Source: JANQFV01 sp964468185 (lineage in GTDB: Bacteria; Planctomycetota; Phycisphaerae; UBA1845; Fen-1342). From it: a stretch of DNA of 64,000 bases. The stretch spans positions 25,486 to 89,485 of the forward strand of contig CAYXTR010000021.1 of assembly GCA_964468185.1 (NCBI GenBank), in the 5' to 3' direction. Of the stretch, positions 37,923 to 46,876 are shown piece by piece (positions within the stretch are counted from its first letter, which is position 1; every line of letters starts with the position of its first letter). The position numbers and the translations under genes are program-made. The notes under the pieces are model-generated. The model had not been told where the DNA came from, did no database searches, and worked only from the letters and a program-made list of their open reading frames with translations.

Positions 37923-39401
37923 TCAACTCGTGCTGCGAATCCGCTCCAGCTCACCCGTCGTGCTATATCCCTCCACCAGATCCACCAGCACCACCCGCCC
38001 CCCGCGTGCCTCGACAAACTCTTGCCCAATTACCCCCTTCCCCACCCAATCCGACCCCTTGACCAGCACATCCGGCGACAACGCCTCAATTAGACTCCCC
38101 GGATCCCGCTCATCAAACAACACCACGTAATCCACCACCTCCAGCGACGCCAGCATCCGGCTCCGATCCTGCTCCCCGCGTATCGGCCGATCATCCCCCT
38201 TGCCCTGCGCGCGAACCGAGGCATCACTATTCAGGCCGACCACCAACAGGCTGCCCAAGGCTTTCGACTGCTCCAGCAGCTCCAAATGCCCAGGGTGGAG
38301 AATGTCGAAACACCCATTCGTAAAAACAACCGTCTCCCCGCGCTGCCGCCGGGCTTCCAACTCCCCTTTCAACTCCAGCAGCGTCCGCACCTTGCCCCGC
38401 CCACGCTGCGCGCCATGCCGCAGGTCCGACTCCACCTCCGCCCGCGTGATGGGCACACACCCGAACTTGCTGACTTCCAGCCCCCCCGCAATGTTCGCCA
38501 ACACCGTCGCCTGCTCCAGCGTCGCACCCGCCGCCGCCGCCACTGCCACCATCGCCAGCACCGCATCCCCCGCCCCCGTATTGTCATACACCGCCCGCGG
38601 CGTCGTCGGAAAACGCTGCGGGTCACGATCTCCCCGCAACAGCAACGCACCATCCCGCCCCAGCGTGATCATCAACGCTTCCAGCCGCAGCCGCCGCATC
38701 AACGCCGTCCCCGCTGCCTCCAGTTCATCGTCCGGCACACGATTTCCAATCGCAATCTCGAGCTCCGCCCGGTTCGGCGTCAGCAGCGTCGCCCCGGCAT
38801 ACTTCTCCCATTCCGGCTTACGTGCCGGGTCAACATAGACAGGCTTACCCGCCTCGCGCGCTGCCCCGATGATCGTCCGACACACTTCTTCCGATAACAC
38901 CCCCTTCGCATAATCCTCCAGGCACACTACATCGATCTCCCCCATGCGCGCCGTCACCGCATCCGCGAGCCGCCGCCCATCCGTGTCCGACGGGGGCCGC
39001 ACAATCTCATCATCAACCCGCAGAATCTGCTGACGATGGCGATGCTCGGCCAGCCCCACCAGCCGTGTCTTCGTAATCGTCGGCCGATCATGAACCCGCA
39101 ACAACCCACCCGTATCCGCCCCCGCCTCCTTCAGCGCCGCCTCGACGCGTTCACCGAACGGATCTTCACCCAGCAGCCCGAAACACAACACCTGCGCCCC
39201 CAGCGTCGCCACATTCAGCGCCACCGAACCCGCCCCCCCGACCGCATCCCGCCGCTCGATCACCCGCAGCACCGGCACCGGTGCTTCCGGACTGATCCGC
39301 TCCGCATCGCCAAAGATGTAGCGATCCAGCATGAAATCGCCGACCAGCAATACCCGCCGATCAGCAAAACGCTCCACAAGTTTCAGCAGTTCAGCGGGCA
39401 T
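37923..39401 (-). CDS. hldE: Bifunctional heptose-7-phosphate kinase / heptose-1-phosphate adenylyltransferase
   Basis: This 492-residue protein joins two enzymes of ADP-heptose synthesis. The N-terminal ribokinase-like domain (to about residue 325) has NTGAGDA as the catalytic motif; the C-terminal nucleotidyltransferase (from about 355) has FTNGCFDILHPGH with its HxGH-type signature. Length and domain order match HldE. ATG with AAAGGA upstream. It precedes gmhA. The intervening phosphatase GmhB is not in the window. Confidence 0.95.
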   Translation of the reverse strand: MPAELLKLVERFADRRVLLVGDFMLDRYIFGDAERISPEAPVPVLRVIERRDAVGGAGSVALNVATLGAQVLCFGLLGEDPFGERVEAALKEAGADTGGLLRVHDRPTITKTRLVGLAEHRHRQQILRVDDEIVRPPSDTDGRRLADAVTARMGEIDVVCLEDYAKGVLSEEVCRTIIGAAREAGKPVYVDPARKPEWEKYAGATLLTPNRAELEIAIGNRVPDDELEAAGTALMRRLRLEALMITLGRDGALLLRGDRDPQRFPTTPRAVYDNTGAGDAVLAMVAVAAAAGATLEQATVLANIAGGLEVSKFGCVPITRAEVESDLRHGAQRGRGKVRTLLELKGELEARRQRGETVVFTNGCFDILHPGHLELLEQSKALGSLLVVGLNSDASVRAQGKGDDRPIRGEQDRSRMLASLEVVDYVVLFDERDPGSLIEALSPDVLVKGSDWVGKGVIGQEFVEARGGRVVLVDLVEGYSTTGELERIRSTS

Positions 39402-39491
39402 CCGTTCCTTTCAGAACCACGGTTCATCGGGCGCTGCGAATATCTGCTGCCTGCAACCTGCCCAAGCGCCCTGTGCCATCGGCCTTGTCCG

Positions 39492-39516
39492 TGTGGCACC
39501 GGTTGTCAATCGGTGC
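39492..39516. repeat. Dispersed palindrome family B, copy 2
   Basis: The unit TGTGGCACCGGTT, loop GTC, AATCGGTGC forms a 9-bp stem with one G-U pair and matches copy 1 at 21 of 25 positions. It lies nine bases past the sucC stop, between sucC and hldE. Confidence 0.7.
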
Positions 39517-39525
39517 ACCGCTGCG

Positions 39526-40686
39526 TCACACACACGCACACACCTGCCGCGCTGCATCCGTCAAATCACTCGCCGGCTTGAGCTGCTCAATATTCGCCTC
39601 GCCCAGCATCTGCCGGGCTTTCTCGACATTCGTCCCCTCCAGCCGGACCACCACCGGTACGTCGAAGCCCACTTCCTTGGCAGCCTTGATCAACGCGTCC
39701 GCAATGACATCACACTTCGCGATCCCGCCAAAGATATTCACCAGCACCGCTTTCACCTTGTCATCACTCAGGATGATCCGAAACGCCTCCACCGCACCCT
39801 CCGGCGTCACCGACCCGCCCACATCCAGAAAGTTCGCCGGCTCGCCCCCGTGCAACTTGATGATGTCCATCGTCGACATCGCCAGCCCGGCCCCGTTGAC
39901 CAGACACCCGATATTGCCATCCAGCGCGATGTAGCTCAGGTTGTGTTCCTTCGCCCGCATCTCCGCCGGGTTCTCTTCCGACGGATCAAACATCTCCTCA
40001 ATATCACCATGCCGGAACAGCGCATTGTCATCAAAGTTGAACTTCGCATCGATCGCCAGAATGTCCCCATCCGGCCTCTCTACCAGCGGGTTGATCTCGG
40101 CCAGCGAGCAGTCCTTCTCACGGAACAGCTTCGCCAGCTTCAGCATGATGTCGACCGCGTGCTTCGCCTGGTGCCCACTCAACCCGATCTGCGCCGCCAA
40201 CGCCTGCGCCTGAAAGCGCTGCAACCCCAGATGCGGGTGGAACCACGCCTTCTTGATCGCATCCGGGTTCTTCGCCGCCACTTCCTCAATCTCGACCCCA
40301 CCCTCGGCACTTGCCATCATCACCGGCGTTCGCCGCGCCCGGTCGACCACGACGCCGAGGTAGTACTCCTTGGCAATATCAACCGCCCCCGCCAGCAGGA
40401 TCTTCTTGACCTCGACCCCCTCCGGCCCGGTCTGCTTCGACACCATCGGCTTGGCGAACATCCGGCTGGCATTCTCCGCCGCCTCGTTCGGTGACTTCAC
40501 CAGCACCACATACCCGGCTTTGCCACGTCCGCCGGCGTGAACCTGCGCCTTGACCACCACCTGCTCCGCCCCTAGCCGCCGAAACGCCTCTTTCGCCTGC
40601 TCCGGCGCATCAATAACCTGACTCGGCGGCACACTGATCCCCGCCTCCTGCATCAGCGCCCGAGCCTGATATTCGTGCACTTTCAT
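39526..40686 (-). CDS. sucC: Succinyl-CoA synthetase beta subunit
   Basis: SucC is the nucleotide-binding, ATP-grasp subunit of succinyl-CoA synthetase in the TCA cycle. The 386-residue product starts MKVHEYQAR, has KAQVHAGGRGKAG and the CoA-ligase motif GCLVNGAGLAMSTMD, ending near the normal length of 388. GGAG precedes the ATG. The usual partner sucD is not adjacent on either side, so the alpha subunit must be elsewhere. It is upstream of hldE on the same strand with a palindrome between. Confidence 0.95.
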   Translation of the reverse strand: MKVHEYQARALMQEAGISVPPSQVIDAPEQAKEAFRRLGAEQVVVKAQVHAGGRGKAGYVVLVKSPNEAAENASRMFAKPMVSKQTGPEGVEVKKILLAGAVDIAKEYYLGVVVDRARRTPVMMASAEGGVEIEEVAAKNPDAIKKAWFHPHLGLQRFQAQALAAQIGLSGHQAKHAVDIMLKLAKLFREKDCSLAEINPLVERPDGDILAIDAKFNFDDNALFRHGDIEEMFDPSEENPAEMRAKEHNLSYIALDGNIGCLVNGAGLAMSTMDIIKLHGGEPANFLDVGGSVTPEGAVEAFRIILSDDKVKAVLVNIFGGIAKCDVIADALIKAAKEVGFDVPVVVRLEGTNVEKARQMLGEANIEQLKPASDLTDAARQVCACV

Positions 40687-40954
40687 CAACTCAGCTCCAT
40701 CACGACCGAGCGCGAGCCCGATCCACTCACAATCATCACCCAACTAGCGTCGTGAACACGATTTCGGCCGCCAGTGTAGTCGATGCCCTCACCCCCTGCC
40801 AGTTCAACACCCTGCGCCCCAGCCGCCACGACTGGCCCGCACCATACCAATTCGCCATAATACCCGGTTCTTGCCAGCCCGTGCTGACCGGGGGCGCACA
40901 GGATCGCGCCAATCCGCAAGACGTGCAACTGGCGCCCGTACCGAATGGAGCCCG

Positions 40955-42721
40955 ATGCTTCGCGAAGTCATCGATATTGCCTCGCTGGAGGATTTCGTCA
41001 GTGGACTCGCCCGCTGTGCGCATGTGCGCGTCTGCGTCTACGATGCCCACGGCCAGCTCGTCGTCGCCTCCAGTTCCAACAACGACTTCGCCCGCCTCAC
41101 CGGCCACGTCCTCACCGCCTTGCCCAGCCACATGGAAATGATCCCCGTCCCCGCCCACGACCCACCGGCCCGCGTCGCCTTCGTCGAAAGCCGCGGCATC
41201 TGGTACGTCGTCGCGCCCATCACCGTCGAAACGACTGGCGTTGGATTCATCGGTGTCGGCGAGTTCCGCGAAAACCAGCCAGATCCGGCTGCATGGTCCA
41301 TTCCCCACGACACCCGGGTCGACACCTCGAATCTGCTCACCGCTTGGGAGACACTCCCGCCACTGGACCGCAAACCCAACGCGCCAGCCATCATCGCCGC
41401 TCGCTGGGGTGCCCGCCAGATCGCCGAATGGGGCTATCGCGAATCCCGCCTATTGACCGCGACCAACGAAGTCGCCCTCGTCGGCGACATCGCCGCCCTC
41501 CTCGCCGGCGAGGAAGATCTCCAGGCGATCCTCGACCGCGTCGTCACCGAAACAGCCCGCGTGATGGACTGCCCCTTCGCCAGCATCCGCCTCTACGATG
41601 AGAAAACCAACCAACTCACGATCAAGGCCGTCCACAACCTCTCCCCCGCGTACGTCGGCAAAGGCGCCATCGTCCGCACTGCCGGCGCCGTCAGCGACGA
41701 GGCCCTGCGTGGCAAGGTCGTCTACGTCGAAGACGCCACCGCCGATCCCCGCGTCCAATACCCCGACGAAGTCCGCCGCCAGGGCATCGTCAGCATGCTC
41801 ACCGCCGGCATGCTCTACCGCGGCAAACCCATGGGCGTCATCCGCGTCTACACCGATCGCAAACGCCGCTTTCGCAAAGCCCAGCGCGACCTCCTCCGCG
41901 CCGTCGCCCACCAGGCCGCCACCGCCATCGTCCACGCCCAACTCGTCGAAGAGCGTCTGCGTAACGCCGAAACGCAGCGCCAGCTCGCCCTCGCCGGCGA
42001 TCTCCAGGCCCGTATGATCCGCACACCGCGCCCCCATCATCCCCGTCTCGAAACCTCCTTGGCCTTCCACCCCACCTTCGAGGTCGCCGGCGACTTCTGC
42101 GACTTCCTGACCCTCGCCGACGGACGCCTCGCAGCCGTTGTCGCCGACGTGGTCGGCAAGGGCATTCCCGCCTCACTCCTCATGTCATCCATCCGCGGCG
42201 CCCTGCGCTCCATCGCGGAGTTCTGCTGCACCCCCGCCGAAATCCTCACCCGCCTCAATCGCCACGTCTGCCGCGAAACCCTCCCGCGCGAGTTCGTCAC
42301 CCTCCTCCTCGTCGCCATCGACCCCGACGCACAGGAACTCACCTACGCCAACGCCGGCCACGAACCCGTCCTCATCGTCCGCGACGGCTCCGTCACGACC
42401 TCTTCCGAAGCTGACCTCGTCATGGGCATCGATCCGGAAGAAACCTACCATGAGCACACCCTCCCCCTCCATGCCGGCGATTTCATCCTGCTCTACACCG
42501 ACGGCGCCGTCGAAGCCCGTGACTTCGCAGACCACGAATTCGGTCGCGAGCGACTGCACGAGTCGTTACTTAGCTACGGCGCCCTCACGGCCGACCAGGT
42601 CCTCAGCAACATCGTCTGGGACGTCCGCCGCTTCGTCGGCCTCGCCGAGCAATCCGACGACCTTACCCTCGTCGGCCTCCGCATCCTGCCAACGCCCGAA
42701 ACTACTTCGGACGCACGGTAA
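40955..42721 (+). CDS. GAF-domain PP2C (SpoIIE/RsbU-type) phosphatase
   Basis: This 588-residue protein has an N-terminal sensory region (about residues 1-125) resembling the PocR domain, a GAF domain (about 170-330) and a C-terminal SpoIIE-type PP2C phosphatase. Metal-binding and fold motifs include VAGDFCDF, VVADVVGKGIPASLLM, ANAGHEPVL and LLYTDGAVEA. Such phosphatases act on anti-sigma-factor antagonists in partner-switching pathways. No anti-sigma or STAS gene is adjacent. The ATG has GGAG five bases upstream. Its 3' end overlaps the convergent lipoprotein gene by 20 bp. Confidence 0.88.
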   Translation: MLREVIDIASLEDFVSGLARCAHVRVCVYDAHGQLVVASSSNNDFARLTGHVLTALPSHMEMIPVPAHDPPARVAFVESRGIWYVVAPITVETTGVGFIGVGEFRENQPDPAAWSIPHDTRVDTSNLLTAWETLPPLDRKPNAPAIIAARWGARQIAEWGYRESRLLTATNEVALVGDIAALLAGEEDLQAILDRVVTETARVMDCPFASIRLYDEKTNQLTIKAVHNLSPAYVGKGAIVRTAGAVSDEALRGKVVYVEDATADPRVQYPDEVRRQGIVSMLTAGMLYRGKPMGVIRVYTDRKRRFRKAQRDLLRAVAHQAATAIVHAQLVEERLRNAETQRQLALAGDLQARMIRTPRPHHPRLETSLAFHPTFEVAGDFCDFLTLADGRLAAVVADVVGKGIPASLLMSSIRGALRSIAEFCCTPAEILTRLNRHVCRETLPREFVTLLLVAIDPDAQELTYANAGHEPVLIVRDGSVTTSSEADLVMGIDPEETYHEHTLPLHAGDFILLYTDGAVEARDFADHEFGRERLHESLLSYGALTADQVLSNIVWDVRRFVGLAEQSDDLTLVGLRILPTPETTSDAR

Positions 42722-43625
42722 TCGACCCATTCGAAGAGCGCACCTCCACCGGCACCCCGCCACCATGCAACGCCGCGCGCACATCCTCGAACGGTACCGA
42801 CCCCATGTCGCTCTTCCCACGCGCTGCTTGGCCCCATGCCTTCGGCGGAAAGTCCACCCGCACGCTGCCATTCCCCGTGCTCAAATCCAGATCCGCCCCC
42901 AGTTGCTCCGGCAGCAGCACCGCGATCGACCCATTGCTCGAGCGAATCTCAATGCCGTCCGTCTGCCCCGGCTCCACTTCGGCGTACACACGCCCGTTCG
43001 ACGTGTCCGCCCGCAAACTACCCACCAGCCGCTCGACCCGCACGCGTCCGTTCCCCGTGTGGATGTCCAGCCTGCCCGCCACATCCCGCGCAATCACCCG
43101 CCCATTGGAAGTGTCGATATCCACCTCTCCCAACAGGTCTTCCACAACAACCCGCCCATTCGACGTCTCCAGCTCAATCTCTCCCTCCATGTCATCCACG
43201 ATAATCCGCCCGTTGCTCGTCCGCGCCTGCAATCCACACGGCTCCGGCACCTCGATAATCAGCGTCGCGCTCGGCGACATCCGGCGTAAGCTCCACGGAT
43301 ACTCCACCCACACCCGCAGAATCCCCGGATCATCCGTAGCCGGCCCGGTCAAGACTTCGATCTGCCCAACGTGCGCCTCCGCTTCCGTCAGCGTGTGCCC
43401 GTGCGCCTGCTTCTCCGCGCGAATCTGTACCTCATCCACCGACCCCGCCCGCACCTCAATGCCCCCATTTGGCACATGCACGTCCAACCCCCGATAACCA
43501 TCCCACGCCGCCGCTAGCGACTCCTCCTGCTTCGCAACGATGGGCGGTGCCCCGCAACCCGTCAGCACGACGCCCATTGCCAGTACCAACCCCACCACCA
43601 ACCCCGACTTGCCAGTTCGTCTCAT
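42702..43625 (-). CDS. DUF4097-type adhesin-like lipoprotein
   Basis: This 307-residue lipoprotein (signal ending VLTGCG) carries a right-handed beta-strand repeat. Units of about 18-20 residues centre on TSNGRI/V or TGNGRV/SSNGS, nine or so in a row, for example RTSNGRIIVDDMEGEIEL and TSNGRVVVEDLLGEVDI. This is the DUF4097/putative-adhesin pattern. The ATG has GGGAGG seven bases upstream, deciding the start. Probably a surface-exposed beta-solenoid; ligand unknown. It converges on the phosphatase gene and overlaps its end. Confidence 0.88.
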   Translation of the reverse strand: MRRTGKSGLVVGLVLAMGVVLTGCGAPPIVAKQEESLAAAWDGYRGLDVHVPNGGIEVRAGSVDEVQIRAEKQAHGHTLTEAEAHVGQIEVLTGPATDDPGILRVWVEYPWSLRRMSPSATLIIEVPEPCGLQARTSNGRIIVDDMEGEIELETSNGRVVVEDLLGEVDIDTSNGRVIARDVAGRLDIHTGNGRVRVERLVGSLRADTSNGRVYAEVEPGQTDGIEIRSSNGSIAVLLPEQLGADLDLSTGNGSVRVDFPPKAWGQAARGKSDMGSVPFEDVRAALHGGGVPVEVRSSNGSITVRPK

Positions 43626-43850
43626 GCTCTGCCTCCCAGATGTGTAACACGCTCCGACCATCAGTCCACGTAGACACACGCCGCTCCGGACGCGTCAGCC
43701 CCGCCGCGCGCATAGCCTGTCCACAACTGCGTTCGCCGTCCAGCCCTGAAGATTCGCCCGGATGCACGCATCCCGCTCGTCGTGGCGAAAACCCTGGAAT
43801 CCCGGATGCCGCCACGGTATCTTCAAGACAGCACCCCTTAGGAGAGAAGC

Positions 43851-45197
43851 ATGTCCGCCCGCACATTCCCGAAAGCACTCATCGCCGCGACTGCCCTGCT
43901 CATCACCATCCCGTCGCTGGCCGACAACCCCGAAATCGTTGCCTACCTCTCCGCCCTCACCGAAGACTCCGTCGTCCGCTTGCGCGACCTCAACAGCGAC
44001 GGCGATTTCAACGACGCCAACGAAGCAACCCAGTTCTTCGGCCCCGGCAACGCCGACGGCTGGCCCGGCGTCGGCAGCGCCCAAACCATCCTCGCCCTCG
44101 GCTTTGACGACGTGCTCGCCGCCGACGGCGAAGAATCCGGCGACTTCGAAACACGCATCTACCGCCTGCGCGACCTCAATGGCGACGGCGACGCCATGGA
44201 TGCCGGCGAAGCCACCGAGTTCTGGGATTCCATGCTCCCCATCGGTGTGAACTTCGACCGCCCCAAGGACCTCCTCTTCGGACCCGACGGCGCGCTCTAC
44301 ATGGCCGACAACAACACCATCAACTTCGACTACGACACCCCCGAAGCCATCTGGCGCCTCGAAGACCTCAACGCAGACGGCGACGTCAACGACACCGACG
44401 AAGTCTCGCTCTACTACGAGCTCTCTCCCCCTGAGGAGCACTTCGGCTTCATCTGCGAAGACTTCAAGTTCGACAGCACCGGCCGCCTGCTCTTCTCCAA
44501 CCAGGAAAGCAGCAGCAACACCGGCATGATCTGGATCATCAACCCCGATCTCACCGCATTTCAATACGCGGATGACACCGAGATCCTCGGCCTCGGCTTT
44601 GCAGCCGTCACAATGACGCTCCACCCCGAGACCGAACGCCCCGTCATGGTCGGCTTCGATATCTTCGAAAACCGCCGCATCATGGAGCTCGTCGATTACA
44701 ACGGCAACGGCTACATCGACGACAACGACGAAATCCTAAACCGCTATCGGTCCGACCTCGCGGCCGAGCCCTTCTTCTGGAACTACCAGTCCTCCGGACC
44801 GACCGACCTCGACTACGCCCCCGACGGCTCCCTCTGGCTCCTCCTCAACGTCGACGACTTCGCCATCCGCTTCATCGATCTCAACGGCGACGGCGACTAC
44901 AACGATGAAAACGAAGCCATGGAGGTCTATCGCGCCACCGAAGCTGGCAACAACGGCGGCTTCGCAACCACGTACCCCCGCTGCGTCACGTTCGCCGTCG
45001 TAAACACGCCCGGCGACATGGATTGTGACGGCGACGTCGATTTCGACGACATCAATCCCTTCGTACTCGCGCTGAGCGGACAGGCCGGCTACGAAGCAGT
45101 CTGGCCAGACTGCCGCTGGCTCAACGGCGACGTCGACGGCAACGGCACAGTCGACTTCGACGACATCAACCCCTTCGTCACCCTGATTGGCCGTTGA
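43851..45197 (+). CDS. Secreted calcium-repeat protein with C-terminal dockerin-like module
   Basis: This 448-residue protein has a Sec signal ending near PSLADN. The body resembles a beta-propeller with five internal acidic repeats of one pattern: RLRDLNSDGDFND, RLRDLNGDGDAMD, RLEDLNADGDVND, ELVDYNGNGYIDD and RFIDLNGDGDYND, each a calcium-binding EF-hand-like loop. The C-terminus carries a dockerin type I-like pair (DMDCDGDVDFDDINPF and DVDGNGTVDFDDINPF). In planctomycetes such modules serve as generic secretion tails rather than cellulosome anchors. AGGAGAG precedes the ATG. A strong hairpin follows. Confidence 0.87.
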   Translation: MSARTFPKALIAATALLITIPSLADNPEIVAYLSALTEDSVVRLRDLNSDGDFNDANEATQFFGPGNADGWPGVGSAQTILALGFDDVLAADGEESGDFETRIYRLRDLNGDGDAMDAGEATEFWDSMLPIGVNFDRPKDLLFGPDGALYMADNNTINFDYDTPEAIWRLEDLNADGDVNDTDEVSLYYELSPPEEHFGFICEDFKFDSTGRLLFSNQESSSNTGMIWIINPDLTAFQYADDTEILGLGFAAVTMTLHPETERPVMVGFDIFENRRIMELVDYNGNGYIDDNDEILNRYRSDLAAEPFFWNYQSSGPTDLDYAPDGSLWLLLNVDDFAIRFIDLNGDGDYNDENEAMEVYRATEAGNNGGFATTYPRCVTFAVVNTPGDMDCDGDVDFDDINPFVLALSGQAGYEAVWPDCRWLNGDVDGNGTVDFDDINPFVTLIGR

Positions 45198-45229
45198 CGG
45201 TACATCAGGCCTCCGAGCCCGTCATCGCA

Positions 45230-45256
45230 CGGCTACCCCGTCCCTTGGGGTAGCCG
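45230..45256 (+). terminator. Hairpin terminator after the dockerin-like gene
   Basis: A perfect 10-bp stem (CGGCTACCCC at 45230-45239, GGGGTAGCCG at 45247-45256) with a 7-base loop lies 33 bases after the stop codon. No T-run follows. Confidence 0.7.
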
Positions 45257-45478
45257 ACCAGTCACAAGAGAACAAAAGCCCCAACCAGCCACCTGACGAC
45301 CAACCACCGTTCCATCCCCGTACAAAAACCGGACTTTGCGCGAATTCTGTTATAACACGGTTCCGGCACCACATGCGAATAGCTAACTTGCGCTCCGGCG
45401 CACGGCCCCGCCACGCCAGATCGCTGGCGCCCGGCCAGGTTCACGGGTCACGCTCGCCATGACCGAGGGAGAGACCGA

Positions 45479-46867
45479 ATGCTTCGCCGATTGCCACTTT
45501 GGACGCTCATGAGCGTCCTGCTACTTGCCGCCGCAATTGCCTCGTCCGGTTGCGAACAACAGCAAAGCGTCGCCACCCCGACGAAAAACTACGGCCCACC
45601 ACACGAACTCACCATCCTCACCCCCCACAACGAGACCATCCGCGAAGCTTTCGAACTGGGTTTCTGGAACTGGTACGTCGACAACTACGACCAGCGCGTC
45701 CGCATCCATTGGATCTACCGCGGTACACCACAATGCGTCGACTACGTTCAGAGCATCCCCGAACTGCGCGCCCAGGGCATGCGCTACGCCGCCCCAGCCA
45801 TCATGTTCGGCGGCGGCATCGCCGACCACGCCAAGCTTGCCGAACTCGGCCTCTCCCGCTCCATTCAGCCATCCGACGCCCTCGAGGACATCCCGCCAGA
45901 GGTACAGGGTCTACCGCCCCGCGATCCTGAAAACCGCTGGTTCGCCACCGGCCTCTCCAGCTTCGGCATCCTGTACAACAGTGAAGGCTGCAACCGCCGC
46001 GGCATCGCCCCACCAGCCACATGGGCCGACCTCGCCGACCCGCGCTATTACGGCTGGGTCGCCGTCGCCGACCCGCGCGCCAGCGGCAGCCATCGTGAAT
46101 GTCTCATGCTCATCCTCCAACATCACGGTTGGGAAGCCGGTTGGCAAACCGTCATGCGCATTCTCGCCAACGCACGCGCCCTGAACGCCCGCAGCGGCGA
46201 AGCCCTCAACCAGGTCCAGAACAGCGTATCCCTCGCCACCTTCGCCGTGAACTTCGACGGCCTCGCACGTGCCGCCGACAGCAACGACCGGCTGAAGTAC
46301 GTCGATCCGCCCGGCGCGACAGTTCTCAGTCCCGACATCATCAGCGTGCTGACCACCGCCGAGGAATCTGACCTGCCCGTTGCCACCGCCTTTGTCGAAT
46401 ACGTCCTCAGCGACGAAGGCCAGGCCCTCTGGGCGATCGACCGTGAACACACCAAGCCCTACGGCGAAACCCTCTACCACTTCGCGATCAAGCCCTCCGT
46501 GTACGAGACTTACGACCCCGAAGAATGGGCCGTCTCGCAAAACCCGCTGGAAGCCGACTTCGGCATGCAGGTATCCTCAGAAGACACGATCTGGCAGGGC
46601 CGCATCCTGCGCCAAATCGTCGCGGCCGCCTGTGAAGGCGACAATCACGTCGCCCTCCAACTCACCTGGCGCAAACTGATCGACGCCGGCCTCCCCGCTG
46701 AGCAACTCGCAGAACTGACCGCCCCGCTATTCGACGAACAAACCGCCCGCCAACACGTCGATACCTGGGCAAGCGCTTCACCAGCCGAGCGCGACGAAAT
46801 GCTCCACGACTGGACCCGCGCCTTTTCCGACCGCTATCAGCGCATACAGGAAATGCTCCGCAAGTAG
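45479..46867 (+). CDS. ABC transporter substrate-binding lipoprotein
   Basis: This 462-residue lipoprotein (signal ending ASSGC, C25) has the extracellular solute-binding protein fold with LTILTPHNETIREAFELGF near the start and later LSPDIISVLTTAEESDLPVA and AFVEYVLSDEGQALWA, typical of iron(III)/spermidine-type binding proteins. The ligand is unclear. GGGAGAG precedes the ATG. No permease or ATPase gene adjoins it, so it must work with a transporter elsewhere or serve another role. It converges with the MetH-activation gene 9 bp away. Confidence 0.87.
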   Translation: MLRRLPLWTLMSVLLLAAAIASSGCEQQQSVATPTKNYGPPHELTILTPHNETIREAFELGFWNWYVDNYDQRVRIHWIYRGTPQCVDYVQSIPELRAQGMRYAAPAIMFGGGIADHAKLAELGLSRSIQPSDALEDIPPEVQGLPPRDPENRWFATGLSSFGILYNSEGCNRRGIAPPATWADLADPRYYGWVAVADPRASGSHRECLMLILQHHGWEAGWQTVMRILANARALNARSGEALNQVQNSVSLATFAVNFDGLARAADSNDRLKYVDPPGATVLSPDIISVLTTAEESDLPVATAFVEYVLSDEGQALWAIDREHTKPYGETLYHFAIKPSVYETYDPEEWAVSQNPLEADFGMQVSSEDTIWQGRILRQIVAAACEGDNHVALQLTWRKLIDAGLPAEQLAELTAPLFDEQTARQHVDTWASASPAERDEMLHDWTRAFSDRYQRIQEMLRK

Positions 46868-46876
46868 TCCCGCCAC

